61,356 bases of DNA from Ignavibacteria bacterium. GTDB lineage: Bacteria; Bacteroidota; Ignavibacteria; Tepidaquicellales; Tepidaquicellaceae. The notes below the pieces were generated by a model that saw nothing but the letters and a program-made list of their open reading frames with translations, ran no database searches and was not told the DNA's origin. The stretch's first letter is position 1. The number at the start of each line of letters is the position of its first letter. This document shows positions 45,392 through 56,600 of the stretch, piece after piece. The stretch spans positions 1-61,356 of the forward strand of contig JAOADD010000076.1 in assembly GCA_026417495.1 (NCBI GenBank), read 5' to 3'. Both the position numbers and the translations under genes were made by a program.

Positions 45392-46657
45392 ATGATTATA
45401 TCAATCATTAAAAAGAATTTTGTTAGATTCAGAGATACAAGATATATATTTTATTCGGTAATAACAGATAAGATTTTCTTTTTTGTTTATTTTTTGATAT
45501 TAGCTAGACTATTTGATAAGTCGATATATGGTGAAATTGTTACTTTATTTACACTTTGTAATGTTATTGCTTTTTTTGTAAACTTGGGGATACCAGTTTA
45601 TGCTCAAAGAATAGTTGCTATAAAAAAACTGCAAAGTAGCACAGAAGTAAGCGTATCGTTTTTCCTAACTACCTTTTTAATGATTATTTATTTTCCTTTA
45701 ATTTTAATTCTTGCAATTTTTTTATATCCTACAATTGAATTGAGTTTAGCTATACTAATTGGAATTATTGTATATTTGTACAACTATGTTTCTTTAATTA
45801 GTGCTATTTATAATGGTTTAGAGGAGTATAAAAAGTATTTCTATGTTATTTTCTCAGTGAAATTAATAATGTTTTTGCTTTTAATCTTTACCTTTATTTT
45901 AAAAGTTTATAATGTCCAAGTTTTTATAATTTTACTTTTGATTACTGTTTTAATTCAATTTTTGGTTCTATTTTTTTTATTATATTCTAAAAGAATAAAA
46001 GTTTCTATTAAAGAAATTAAATTTAAACTTATAAAAGAAATTTTAATTATTTTATTACCTCTTTATCTAGCTACTGTTTTTAATTTTATGTATGATAAAG
46101 TTGATGTATTGATAATATCTAAATTAATTGATTTTAAGGAAGTTGCTAATTATTCAATTGCGTATGGGATTTACAAGTCATCTGCAATTTTCTTCATGCC
46201 TTTTTTAGTTAGTGGGTATACAAAAATATCCTATCTAAGCAGGAGAGATACTGCGATTAATTTATTTATAAAAAAATATTTAATCTTAGTATTAATAGTA
46301 GGTATTCTTGTTTTAATGTTTGTTTTTATTTTTAGTAAGCAAATTGTTATCCTTTTGTATAGTAGTAAATTCGAGGGTTCCATTAATGTTCTTCGAATAC
46401 TTTCGGTGGCTGTTGTTTTTATGGGTTTGAATAACTTACTCGGAAATGTTTTGAATGGCCTTGGAAAATTTAAAGAAAATAGAAATGTTACCTTTATATG
46501 CCTAATATCAAATATTCTGTTAAATTTGATTTTAATACCTTTATTAGGAATTATTGCTGCTGCTGTTGTTACAGTATTCACAGAGTTTTTGGTATTAGTA
46601 GGTGATACATTTTACTTAAGAAAATTCATTTTTATTAAGAAACTAAAAAGTAATTGA
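45392..46657 (+). CDS. Polysaccharide flippase (Wzx-like)
   Basis: About 12 membrane helices. The ILARLFDKSIYGEIVTLFTL segment after the first helix and KVDVLIISKLIDFKEVANYSIAY in the middle are typical of oligosaccharide translocases of the MATE superfamily. Shorter than the flippase at 26307 (421 vs 500 aa) and clearly not a recent copy. First gene of the plus-strand glycan operon that ends at the WecG/CpsF gene, so it presumably exports that glycan. Confidence 0.87.
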   Translation: MIISIIKKNFVRFRDTRYIFYSVITDKIFFFVYFLILARLFDKSIYGEIVTLFTLCNVIAFFVNLGIPVYAQRIVAIKKLQSSTEVSVSFFLTTFLMIIYFPLILILAIFLYPTIELSLAILIGIIVYLYNYVSLISAIYNGLEEYKKYFYVIFSVKLIMFLLLIFTFILKVYNVQVFIILLLITVLIQFLVLFFLLYSKRIKVSIKEIKFKLIKEILIILLPLYLATVFNFMYDKVDVLIISKLIDFKEVANYSIAYGIYKSSAIFFMPFLVSGYTKISYLSRRDTAINLFIKKYLILVLIVGILVLMFVFIFSKQIVILLYSSKFEGSINVLRILSVAVVFMGLNNLLGNVLNGLGKFKENRNVTFICLISNILLNLILIPLLGIIAAAVVTVFTEFLVLVGDTFYLRKFIFIKKLKSN

Positions 46658-46666
46658 TTATTTTAA

Positions 46667-47620
46667 ATGTCTAAGGAGCCTTTGATTTCTGTTTTAATGC
46701 CAGTTGCAAATTCAAAGGAATTTATTTCCTATGCAATCCAAAGTATTCTTAATCAGTCTTATGAAAGTTTTGAATTATTAATAGGGGATTCTTCTGATGA
46801 TGAAACATCTGAAAAGATAGGCTCTTTTAGGGATAATCGTATTAAACATTTCTTTTTACGAGAATACAAAACAGCAGAAGCTTTAAATTTTCTTTTAGAG
46901 AAATCAAGTGGCGAATTTATTGCAAGGATGGATGCTGATGACCTGTCAGATATTAAGCGATTTGAAGTTCAATTGAATTTTTTATCTCAAAATAAGGATT
47001 TTGATATTGTAGGGACAAATTTTTTTTACATTTCGGAAAATGGTAAAATTATGTTTTTAAAAAGAATGCCAGAACATCATAAGGATATTGAATTCATTAT
47101 GCCCATATATGCATCTGTACTTCATCCAACAATTATGTGTAGGAAAGTTATTTTTGATAAAATTGGAAATTATAATTCAAATTATTTAATTGAAGACATT
47201 GAAATGTTTCTAAGAGCGCTTGAAAAAGGCTTTAAATTTTACAATTTTCAAATTCCATTGTATTACTATAGAGTTCGAAAAAAAAGTAAAGAAACAGTTC
47301 AGAAACAGCAAAAAGAACAATATTATTTAGGTTATCAATATATTTCTAGAAATGATAACGAAAAGTCAGGAGCGAACTATTATTTTAGATTAGGTTTGTT
47401 GGAATATTATAATGGGGAGATGAGCAGAGCAAGGCATTATTTTTTTAAATATATAAAAAATAGAAAAAAATTATCACTCGCTATTATTAGATATATACCC
47501 TTGACATTATTCGGTAGAAATTTAGTAAGTTTTTTAAGAAAAAAACGTGTTTTATTAAGATTGAATTTTTTTATTAACAAGATTTTTAAATATGATCTAA
47601 GGAAAATAAATCATCCTTAA
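46667..47620 (+). CDS. Glycosyltransferase family 2
   Basis: GT-A enzyme: PLISVLMPVANSKEFISYAI, LLIGDSSDDETS, then the DxD-like MDADDLSDIKRFEVQL, the Wcb/EpsE-type signature of chain-elongating GT2 enzymes. IEDIEMFLRALEKGFKFYN contributes the catalytic ED. The C-terminal ~100 residues are helical and basic, perhaps membrane-proximal. Its TAA overlaps the ATG of the next gene (TAATG). Confidence 0.9.
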   Translation: MSKEPLISVLMPVANSKEFISYAIQSILNQSYESFELLIGDSSDDETSEKIGSFRDNRIKHFFLREYKTAEALNFLLEKSSGEFIARMDADDLSDIKRFEVQLNFLSQNKDFDIVGTNFFYISENGKIMFLKRMPEHHKDIEFIMPIYASVLHPTIMCRKVIFDKIGNYNSNYLIEDIEMFLRALEKGFKFYNFQIPLYYYRVRKKSKETVQKQQKEQYYLGYQYISRNDNEKSGANYYFRLGLLEYYNGEMSRARHYFFKYIKNRKKLSLAIIRYIPLTLFGRNLVSFLRKKRVLLRLNFFINKIFKYDLRKINHP

Positions 47621-48756
47621 TGGTAGAGTTTATGAAATTAGTTTGTAGATTTCTTAAGTTGGTAAATTCTTATTTTAATCTTTTTATTCTTAAATTGATT
47701 TTTAACAATAAAACCTTTAATAATAGAACAAATGTATTATTTGTAAATACTGGTTTTCTTGGAGATGTGATTATAACAAGTTTGATAATGGAAAATGAAA
47801 ACTTATTTGATGATTCAATAGGTGTTTTTTATTTATTCAGAAATGATTTTAAAAAGTTATTCGATGGATATAAAGGTAAAGGTAAATTAATATTTTTCAA
47901 TCTAAAGAGGTATAGGTTTGATTTTTTTTACAAAATATACATTCTAAAGAGAATTAGGAAACTATCTTTGCGATATTCGATAAACTTAACAACAGCAAGA
48001 GGTTTAACGAACGATAGTTTAACCGTATTTTCAGGCGCTAGTGAAAAATATTTCATAAATAATAAACATTTTCACCCAACCGATAACTTCAATAGTAAAA
48101 TTTTAAATTTATATTCAGGTGGAAAATTTACAGAAATAGTTAATGAATATGAAAAACATAAAAGTATAATTGTTTGGTTAAAAAAGAATAATAATCAGAA
48201 TATTAGATTCTTTAATTTAGTTGCTTTTAACACAGAAATTTTATTAAACACTTACTACCTTGAACTTCTACGATATAATAGATCTATAATAGTAGCACCA
48301 CTTTCTAGAGAAGGTAATAAAAATTGGGATCTTGAAAATTATTCACATTTAATTAAAGAATTATCAAAAGAAAATTTAATATTTTTAATTGGTTCATCAA
48401 ATCAAAGATTACAGCTTGAAAAGATTAAACAAGGTGAACAAAAAATTATTAATACTGCTGGTGATTTTAAGCTAAATGAAATTCCTTCACTTTTAAAAAA
48501 AGCAAGCTTATTTATCGGGAATGATTCTGGAATAACACATCTTGCAATTAAGTTAAATATACCTACTATTGCAATAATCGGTGGTGGAGGTTTTGGAAGA
48601 TTTTTTCCAATTCCTTTTGATAATTTAAATGTAAAATATTTATTTCACTATATGGATTGTTTTAATTGCGACTGGTTTTGCAAATTTAAGGAGAAGTATT
48701 GTTTATCAAGAGTATCTGTTGAGGATGTTTTGAATGCAATTAAAATTTATATATAA
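47620..48756 (+). CDS. Glycosyltransferase family 9 (heptosyltransferase-like)
   Basis: GT-B, GT9 type. NVLFVNTGFLGDVIITSLIM starts the acceptor half. The C-terminal half has IIVAPLSREGNKNWDLENYSHL, LIFLIGSSNQ, FIGNDSGITHLAIKLNIPTIAI (ADP-sugar binding) and the Cys cluster DCFNCDWFCKFKEKYC-L-S-RVSVEDVLNAI seen in many GT9 proteins. The start overlaps the previous stop by one base; a second Met (MKLVC) four codons on is also possible. Confidence 0.87.
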   Translation: MVEFMKLVCRFLKLVNSYFNLFILKLIFNNKTFNNRTNVLFVNTGFLGDVIITSLIMENENLFDDSIGVFYLFRNDFKKLFDGYKGKGKLIFFNLKRYRFDFFYKIYILKRIRKLSLRYSINLTTARGLTNDSLTVFSGASEKYFINNKHFHPTDNFNSKILNLYSGGKFTEIVNEYEKHKSIIVWLKKNNNQNIRFFNLVAFNTEILLNTYYLELLRYNRSIIVAPLSREGNKNWDLENYSHLIKELSKENLIFLIGSSNQRLQLEKIKQGEQKIINTAGDFKLNEIPSLLKKASLFIGNDSGITHLAIKLNIPTIAIIGGGGFGRFFPIPFDNLNVKYLFHYMDCFNCDWFCKFKEKYCLSRVSVEDVLNAIKIYI

Positions 48757-48789
48757 TTCATTGATTTATGTTTAACATAAATTTAGGTA

Positions 48790-50403
48790 ATGAATAAAAT
48801 TAGTTTGATTTTAAATTTAGAAATATGGGAAAAAATCTCTAAGCATTTCAACAAAAATGAAACTTTTTTCTCGATAATAATAATCGTTATTGCCTCCACT
48901 TTATATAATTTATATTTTATCATTCACCTACCAATTTTCTTATATGACGATTTTACTATTTTTAGAATTGTAAAAGATGTGTTAAGCGCTGGAAACTATC
49001 TTTTACCTGATGAGAAGTTTTTTTTATTTTGGAGACCTGTAACATTTGTATTTTTTATATTAGAGTATCTAATCTTTGGGAATAATCCACTTCTGATGAA
49101 AATATTCTCCTTGCTTTTGCAAAACATTTTTTTAGTTTTGGTATACATTTTTTTAAGGAAAATTTTCACATACTTAAAAATTAAAGAATTCAACTTAGTT
49201 ATTGTTTTAATTGTTTTATGTATTAATCTTCACCCTGTAACGAATTATTATATAATATGGATAAGTCAAGTTAATACCCTTATAATGCTTCTTTTCTTAG
49301 TTCTTTCATTAATTGCTCTAATAAAATACATTGATTCTTCAAATATATTTTACTCAGTTTTTTCTATTATTTCTTATACGCTATCTATACTAAGTAAGCA
49401 ACATTCATCATCATTCCCTTTATTTCTTTTTGTATTTTTATTCTTTTTTAGTAATTATTTAAGTGATAATCAAAAGAAAAAAATAAAGCAAATATTTTTT
49501 TACACTTTTATTATTACATTATTATATTACATAATATTTTATTCATCATTCTTGAAGGATGAAAAAATTTATTTTTTAGAATATTTATATAAAAAACCGT
49601 TTGTAATAGCGAGTTCCGTGTTGTATTATTTTTTCCCTTATAAATTTACAAATATTTATGCTTTTTTTGTTCATAATTTCCTGATTGCAATAATAATAGG
49701 TGTGTTTCTACTTTTAATAGTTTTACTTCTTTTAAATAAGGTAAAACTTAAAGCTTTGCTTTTTATAATGGTATCTTTAGTTGTAAGTTTCTTTCCTCAG
49801 ATTATGATGGATAATGAATTGAGAAATTTAAATATTCAAATTTTGCTATTACTTATTCTCACAAATTTGTATTTAGTTTTTAGATTTAAAAAGATTGTAA
49901 TTACTTTTTTATTTCTTTGTTTAATCATTTATCCTATTGCAACTTTAAATAATTTTGAAATTCAAAAAGTAAAAATAGATTTTTATAATAATTCAGCTGT
50001 TCAGTTAGCGAAATTATATGAAAATGGATTTCGAGATTTTTCAGTAATTTTATCATTTGAAGATTTTATGATAGGAGACCACTTATATTATTTAATAAAT
50101 AAAGACTTTGGAAAATACAACATTGATAATTTAGCAGTAAATATTAAACTTAGAGAAGATAAATTATTAGAATTAAATCCAGCAACACTATTGATGTCAG
50201 TTACAAGAAAAGCAGATACATTGGATTTTAATTCTGTAAATGAAGCTGCTTTTTTAACATATTCTGAAAAAGAATCAATAGTTAATGAAAATCAAATTCA
50301 TAAAACAAGATATGTAATGTCCCTTAAATGCTTAATTCCAGATAGAATTAAGGATAAAAAATTAATATATTATGACGGAATAAAATGGAATGTATTGAAA
50401 TGA
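48790..50403 (+). CDS. Multi-pass membrane protein, GT-C/GT39-like
   Basis: About 11 hydrophobic helices. After the first helix there is an acidic DD motif (FLYDDFTIFRIVKDVLSAG), the position of the catalytic aspartates in GT-C transferases (Dol-P-mannosyl or ArnT-like), then FFLFWRPVTFVFFILEY. A soluble ~100-residue C-terminal part follows. It may transfer a sugar from a lipid carrier to the glycan or a lipid. Family assignment is by topology and the DD motif only. Confidence 0.7.
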   Translation: MNKISLILNLEIWEKISKHFNKNETFFSIIIIVIASTLYNLYFIIHLPIFLYDDFTIFRIVKDVLSAGNYLLPDEKFFLFWRPVTFVFFILEYLIFGNNPLLMKIFSLLLQNIFLVLVYIFLRKIFTYLKIKEFNLVIVLIVLCINLHPVTNYYIIWISQVNTLIMLLFLVLSLIALIKYIDSSNIFYSVFSIISYTLSILSKQHSSSFPLFLFVFLFFFSNYLSDNQKKKIKQIFFYTFIITLLYYIIFYSSFLKDEKIYFLEYLYKKPFVIASSVLYYFFPYKFTNIYAFFVHNFLIAIIIGVFLLLIVLLLLNKVKLKALLFIMVSLVVSFFPQIMMDNELRNLNIQILLLLILTNLYLVFRFKKIVITFLFLCLIIYPIATLNNFEIQKVKIDFYNNSAVQLAKLYENGFRDFSVILSFEDFMIGDHLYYLINKDFGKYNIDNLAVNIKLREDKLLELNPATLLMSVTRKADTLDFNSVNEAAFLTYSEKESIVNENQIHKTRYVMSLKCLIPDRIKDKKLIYYDGIKWNVLK

Positions 50404-50426
50404 AATTAAAAAATATTTTTTGAATA

Positions 50427-51989
50427 ATGCAGATAAAAAATAAAGTTTTATCATCAACCCCAACTAATATTATTCTTTTATTAATTTTCTTGTCTCTCAT
50501 TACACTTGTTTTTACTTTAGACATAACATACTTAATAAATTTTGCTCATGATGATTCTTTTTATTATTTAAAAACAGCTTTGAATTTCTCTCAAAGTGGA
50601 AGTTCAACTTTCGATGGTATTAATAAAACAAACGGTTATCATCCCTTGTATTTTTGGATAATATCATCATACTTTTTTGTTTTAAATTTATTTCTTGATA
50701 CGAACCCTGAATTACTGTTTCGTTTTGTATGTCTTTTACATTTATTATTAATTCTGCTTATATCATTAATTGTAAATAAAATTATCCAAAAACATTTTGA
50801 TGATTCTCCTAAAGCAAATTTTTTTTCTAAACTAATAATATTTTCGTTATTAATTGGTTTGATATTAATTAGAGATGTTGGAACTGAAGCACACATAACT
50901 GTTATTTTAGTATTGTTATTTTACTATTGGTTATTAAAAGAAGAAGCCTATAATTTAAAGTACAAATTATATCTTGGGGTTATACTTTTTTTCCTATTCT
51001 TATCAAGAATTGATTTGGTGGTTAGTTTTTTAATCCCTTTACTCTTTTACTTGGTGTCAAAAGAAGGTTTTAAGGGGATGCTGAAAAAATATATTTTAAT
51101 CTTATTATTTGTTTGCCTTTCAATCATTGTGAATGCGTTATATAATTTTATTGTTGCTGATTCTATTTTTTCTGTTTCGAGTATGATTGCAAATACATTT
51201 CCTAAAATAGTGTTTAAAGACAATATAGTCCCATTATTTACAAGGTTAGGTGATAGTGTTACCCTTATGAAATTTCTTATGCTTATATTTCTTATAATTA
51301 TTTCAATTTATTTAATTATTAAATATAATGAAAAATATAAAAGTAAAAGTTTTCTGTTAGCAATTTTATTGTCTTTAGGGTGTTTACTATTTTGTTTTCA
51401 ACATTTGTTTTTCAATAAATATGGTTTAAGAAGTTGGTATATGGCTGTTCCTTCAATTTGTATGTTACTTATATTGATTAATATTTTACCACAACTTAAA
51501 AATAAATCTGTCCTAAAATATACTTCAATGATAGTTTTGATTATAATAATTTCTTATTTGTTAGCAATTAGAGTATTCAATAATAAATTTAGATTTGTAT
51601 ATCAATACTCAAAAGAAATTGAAAAATTAACAACTGAAAGTGATGTAATTTTTCAGATTGATTTTTCAGGAATAGTCAGTTTTTTTTCTTCGAGAAAAAT
51701 TATTAATGGTGATGGTTTGATAAATAGTTTAGAATACTACCAATCTTTAAAGAAAAATGATATAAGAGAATTTTTGAAAAAAACTAATGTAAATTACTAC
51801 TCATTTTTTGTATGGAAGAGTTTCATGGAAGATGAGAGATATATATATGATTATTCCTATAAAGATTTTAGCAATGGATTATTTTTCAAAATTGAAAAAA
51901 GAAATATTATATTTTATTATCCTTATCATTATGAGTTCTTATTAGTAAATAATACTGGTTATTGGTATCTTGCAAAATTTTCTTTGTAA
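50427..51989 (+). CDS. Multi-pass membrane glycosyltransferase, GT39/ArnT-like
   Basis: GT-C topology: one helix, then the DD motif in FAHDDSFYYLKTALNFSQSG with TNGYHPLYFWIISSYFF, the characteristic first loop of GT39/PMT-like enzymes. Further ~10 helices follow, and the last ~120 residues are soluble. It should use an undecaprenyl-linked sugar donor in the periplasm. The gene starts at 50427 (MQIKNK), 23 bp after the previous gene, and ends overlapping the next (TAATG). Confidence 0.8.
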   Translation: MQIKNKVLSSTPTNIILLLIFLSLITLVFTLDITYLINFAHDDSFYYLKTALNFSQSGSSTFDGINKTNGYHPLYFWIISSYFFVLNLFLDTNPELLFRFVCLLHLLLILLISLIVNKIIQKHFDDSPKANFFSKLIIFSLLIGLILIRDVGTEAHITVILVLLFYYWLLKEEAYNLKYKLYLGVILFFLFLSRIDLVVSFLIPLLFYLVSKEGFKGMLKKYILILLFVCLSIIVNALYNFIVADSIFSVSSMIANTFPKIVFKDNIVPLFTRLGDSVTLMKFLMLIFLIIISIYLIIKYNEKYKSKSFLLAILLSLGCLLFCFQHLFFNKYGLRSWYMAVPSICMLLILINILPQLKNKSVLKYTSMIVLIIIISYLLAIRVFNNKFRFVYQYSKEIEKLTTESDVIFQIDFSGIVSFFSSRKIINGDGLINSLEYYQSLKKNDIREFLKKTNVNYYSFFVWKSFMEDERYIYDYSYKDFSNGLFFKIEKRNIIFYYPYHYEFLLVNNTGYWYLAKFSL

Positions 51990-52918
51990 TGACGCAGATA
52001 AAAAATAAAAAAATACTAATTATTTCACTGAATGCAATAGGGGATTCTTATTTGAGTAGTTCATTATTAAATCTTGAGAATATATCTGCCATAAATAATT
52101 CATACCATATAGTTACATTAATAGATGCAAAATTTATAATTGATGATTTTGATTATGAGAAAAGGTTCTATATAAAAAGAAAGAATTTTATATCAATTTT
52201 AAGTACTCTTATTAAGATAATATTGAATAAGTATGATTTTGCTTTTAGTTTCTTTGGAGGTAGGCTAAATACTTTATTATTTATTTTATGTAGGGCGAAA
52301 TTTAAATCAGGGTACATAAATTTTAGAAAAATTGAAGACTGGAGTAGAAGAAAAGTAAAACTGTTTTTAAAGGGAATAAAGCGAGAAGAGGATATAATTT
52401 GGGAACCATATATGAACTTTATGGACAGAATAAAATTAGCATTGAAACCATTCGGTATCGATGTGAAAAATATTAGGAAACCAATATTTCAAAATTTAAA
52501 TTATGAAGATGATGGAAAGACAATTATTATAAATTATGATTCAAAAATTCCTGGGAAAAGAATAGCTGTTGATACAGTTTTGAAATTGATTGTTTACCTT
52601 TCTGATACAAACAAATATCATATTAGTTTAATAGATGTAAATGATAAAGTAAAAACTGATAAGGTTAAACTATTTAAAAAGTTGAGTTTAGATGAAATTT
52701 TAAGTCTACTAAGTCATTGTACATTGTTTGTTACAACAGATTCATTTCTATTACATTTAGCAGATGCACATAATGTCAAAACTTTAGGTGTTTTTTTTGA
52801 GACTAATCCTGAATCAGTTTTCTGTGATTTTAAGGATAAATATTGGATAAAGTTAAAGCAAGATTCAATAAATAATGCAGAACTTATTTTTAACAAAATA
52901 AAAGATATTTTATTTTAA
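51989..52918 (+). CDS. Degenerate GT9-like glycosyltransferase
   Basis: The ORF opens at 51962, but ATG 51989 overlaps the previous stop (TAATG) and gives MTQIKNKKILIISLNAIGDSYLSSSLL, a GT9-type start (G-D-x-L/Y-L-S). The C-terminal half keeps LLSHCTLFVTTDSFLLHLADAHNVKTLGVFFETNP, which parallels the GT9 donor-site strand-helix, but the middle is short and the usual Cys cluster is lost. Possibly a low-activity or specialised transferase. The first 16 bases of its 5' coding region (gcagataaaaaataaa) are identical to those of the upstream gene. Confidence 0.72.
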   Translation: MTQIKNKKILIISLNAIGDSYLSSSLLNLENISAINNSYHIVTLIDAKFIIDDFDYEKRFYIKRKNFISILSTLIKIILNKYDFAFSFFGGRLNTLLFILCRAKFKSGYINFRKIEDWSRRKVKLFLKGIKREEDIIWEPYMNFMDRIKLALKPFGIDVKNIRKPIFQNLNYEDDGKTIIINYDSKIPGKRIAVDTVLKLIVYLSDTNKYHISLIDVNDKVKTDKVKLFKKLSLDEILSLLSHCTLFVTTDSFLLHLADAHNVKTLGVFFETNPESVFCDFKDKYWIKLKQDSINNAELIFNKIKDILF

Positions 52919-52920
52919 AA

Positions 52921-53664
52921 GTGATAATTTGTAACTCAAAAATAAACCTTGCAAGTTTTAATGAAATACTCGATATAATTTTTAATTGTATTGATTATAG
53001 AACAAAATCCACTTTTACATATCTTAATTCATATATATGTGTATATAAAAGTCGTAATAAGAATCTTGACAAAATTTTAGAAGAGTTTGATTACATATAT
53101 CCAGATGGCTACGGAATCTATTTAGCATCAAAAATTTTATATGGTAAGGATGGGATTAAAGAATACATTACAGGAACAGATTTGTATTTTAAATTATTTT
53201 CGGAACTTAATATTAGAAATAAAAAAATATTCATTTACGGTGGTGATATATTATCTGAAAATCTTATGCGGAAAAAACTGAAAGAAGTATATCCCAATAT
53301 AATTTTAACAGGATATTATAATAGAAATCAAAAATGCAATGATGAATTGATTGAGGAAATGAATAATTCACTTTCAGATATTCTATTTGTTGGTTTGGGA
53401 ACACCTAATCAAGAGGAATTTATTATAAGGAATCGTGATAGAATAGACATTCCTGTAATGATTTGTGTTGGTAGTGGTATAGATTTTCTTTCGGGATATT
53501 TAAAAAGAGCACCTTTGTTTATGAGGAAGCTTCGTTTAGAATGGTTGTTTAGAATTTTTATTGAACCTAAAAGATTATTCTTTAGATATTTTTTCGGAAT
53601 CCCGCTTTTTATATTTAAAATTATCATTCAAAAGTTTAAATTATTCCTAAAAATTCAAAGATGA
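52921..53664 (+). CDS. WecG/TagA/CpsF-family glycosyltransferase
   Basis: Family GT26: DYIYPDGYGIYLASKILYG (the DGxGxxxA signature), YITGTDLYFKLFSEL, KIFIYGGDILSENLMRKKL, LFVGLGTPNQEEFI and GSGIDFLSGYLKRAPLFMRKL, then LEWLFRIFIEPKRLFFRY at the membrane-binding end. These enzymes add the second sugar to a polyprenyl-PP-sugar. The start is GTG 52921, 2 bp after the previous stop. Its TGA overlaps the ATG of the PorU-like gene (ATGA), tying glycan synthesis to the secretion gene in one transcript. Confidence 0.93.
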   Translation: MIICNSKINLASFNEILDIIFNCIDYRTKSTFTYLNSYICVYKSRNKNLDKILEEFDYIYPDGYGIYLASKILYGKDGIKEYITGTDLYFKLFSELNIRNKKIFIYGGDILSENLMRKKLKEVYPNIILTGYYNRNQKCNDELIEEMNNSLSDILFVGLGTPNQEEFIIRNRDRIDIPVMICVGSGIDFLSGYLKRAPLFMRKLRLEWLFRIFIEPKRLFFRYFFGIPLFIFKIIIQKFKLFLKIQR

Positions 53665-56600
53665 AGAGAATATTAATTGCATCTCTTCTAAATTTATTAT
53701 TATTCGGTTTTGTATTTGCCCAGAATTATAACTGGATAGTACCCAATAAAGACTACTTGAAAATGTATGTGATTTCTGATGGGATTTATAGAATAAATAA
53801 ATCTGATTTTTTAAATGCTGGTATTAATCCTAATAATATTGACCCACGAACTGTAAAAGTTTTATATAAAGGTTTACAAATCCCAATTTATTTTTTTGGT
53901 GAAGAAGATGGTGTTTTTAACGATAGTGATTATTTTGATTTTTATGGTCAAAGAAATTATGGTGGCATATCCAATGTTTACAAAGATTCTTCTGGCTTTT
54001 TGCTTGTACATTACGTTGTTGATGAATATTACAATTTATATTCTGATACCAATATATATTGGATTGATTGGGGAGGAAGTTTCGGACTTCGATTTAATGA
54101 TTTTTCTTATTCAGTAGATATCAATTATCCGAATGATTATTTCTATCAGGAATTACATTTTGAAAAGGATTTGATTTATAGTTTAGGTGAAAAAAGAAAC
54201 CCATCTGACTTTAGGAATTTTAATAACGAGAGAATTTCTGGAGAAGGATGGTACTGGCGTGATTTTACCAGAGGAAATTTTTTATCTGATACATTTCGGA
54301 CTCCCTATTTAAGCCAGACAACAAGCACAAGTTATATTAAATTGTTTGCTTATCCGAATTCTTATACTGATACAATATTCAATGAGCACAGACTTATTTT
54401 AAGAATAAATGCTAATATCGTTGATACTCTCAAGAGAGATAATTACAACAGATTTGACACATTAATTTCATTTTCTACTTCATTACTTTCTTCATCATCT
54501 GTAAATCAGATAATTTTTACCTATACTAATCCTTCTACTTATATAGGAAGATTATATTTTGATATGTTTCATGTTTATTACCCAAGGAAAATGGTTATAG
54601 AGGGTAATTATGTATCTATAAATTTGACAGGAAATGATACAACAACTAAAAAGTTCAGAATAGTTGGTGGCAACAGTAATTTACCAATTTCTATATACGA
54701 TGTCAAAAATAATTTTAGGATAACTAATTATTTCTTTAGTAGTGATACAATAATATTTTCTGGTAAAAGTAATGGAAAATTTGAAATTAATAATCAATAC
54801 ATTACAAATAAACCTTTACGCATAAAAATAAAAAGAGTCCCCAATTTTATTTCATCTCAAAATGGTGCGGATTATTTAATAATATATAATAAGCTATTTG
54901 AATCTCAAGCAGAACAATTAAGGATGCACCGCTCTTTATTCAATCAGTTCAGAACTTATAAAGCTGAAATAGAAGATGTTTATGATGTGTTTAATTTTGG
55001 GATTGAGAATCCCGTGGCAATTAGAAATTTTGTAAAATATGTTTATACAAATTGGCAACTTCCCAAGTTAAGATTTTTGTGCCTTTTCGGACGAGGTTCG
55101 CTTGACCCAAAACATAATGTTGTTAATAATTCATATTATAAAAATTATATTCCCGTTTATGGAAATCCATTGACTGATGGTTATTTTGTTAATTTTAATG
55201 ATGGTTCAGTTACATACTATCATCAGGTAGCTGTTGGAAGATTACCAGTTTATACAATTCAGGAAGCACAAGATATTGTTAATAAAATTATTGATTATGA
55301 CAATACATCTTTAGCAAAATGGATTAAGAACTTTATTTTTATAACTGGTGGACAGAATATAAGTGAACAGATACAGTTTGCAAATCAATCAAATGCATTC
55401 ATAAATTCTTATATAACTCCCTGTCCAATTTCTGGAGTAAATACTAAAATTTATAGAAATGATTCCGCTGGATATATAACTTATAATTATCAGGATTCTA
55501 TAAAAAATTCCATAAATTCTGGTGGATTAATTGTGAATTATATTGGTCATGCTGGTTCCAATGTTTGGGATAATGGGTTATCTGATCCTTCTGAATTAAA
55601 TAATGCTGGAAAGTTGCCATATATATTTAGTATGACTTGTTTTACGGGGAAAAATGCAGAAACAGAATTTAGAAGTTTTGGAGAAAAGTTTATTACTGTA
55701 CCTTCTAAAGGTGCAATTGGATTTTTAGGATCAACAGGGTGGAGTTTTTCGGGTTCAGGTAATAACTTAAATGGCTATTTATTTGAAGGGTTTAGTATTG
55801 ATTCATTAAGAACTTTAGGAGAATTATTAAAATACTCAACAATAAGAATGAGTGTGGATTCAATGAGTTTTCCATCGAGGAATACACTTAATTGCTATAT
55901 ATTATTAGGGGATCCCGCATCAGAACTTAAATTAACAAAGTATCCAGAATTTGATATACAGACTAGTGATTTTTGGAGTTCCAATTTGTATCCTTCTTTA
56001 AAAGAATTAATAAGTTTTAAAATTTTCCCTAAAAATATAGGTACTTGTGCTGATTCATGTAAAATAAAATTTCAGATCTTAGATAACAACAAAGAAGTTT
56101 ATAGAAAAGATACAGTAATAAGAAATTTTTATTATTTAGATACATTGTCTTATAGGTATACATTCGACTCAGCAGGAAATTACTCCATAAAAGTTGTTGT
56201 TGATCCTGATAATTGGTATCCTAAGGATTCAAAAACAAATAATACTATTATTATACCAATTTATTTAAAAAATATTTCTTTTGTACCATTAAAACCAGTA
56301 GATAATCAAATAATATATACCGATTCCTTGGATATTGTTGGATTAAATCCAAATATTAAATTTGGCACAAATCAGGTTAAGGTAATTTTAGCTGTTGATA
56401 CTTCTAAATATTTCTCATCACCAATGAATCGTATCTTTTTCAAAAATATTACTTCAGGTGTAATTACAAAATTTAAAATTGATATTCCAATTAAAGATAC
56501 AAATGTTATTTATTATTGGCGTTTAAATTGTGTTATTAATAATACTGATAGTTCTGGCTGGTCAGAGATAAGAAGATTTATTTGGAATACTAATAAGATT

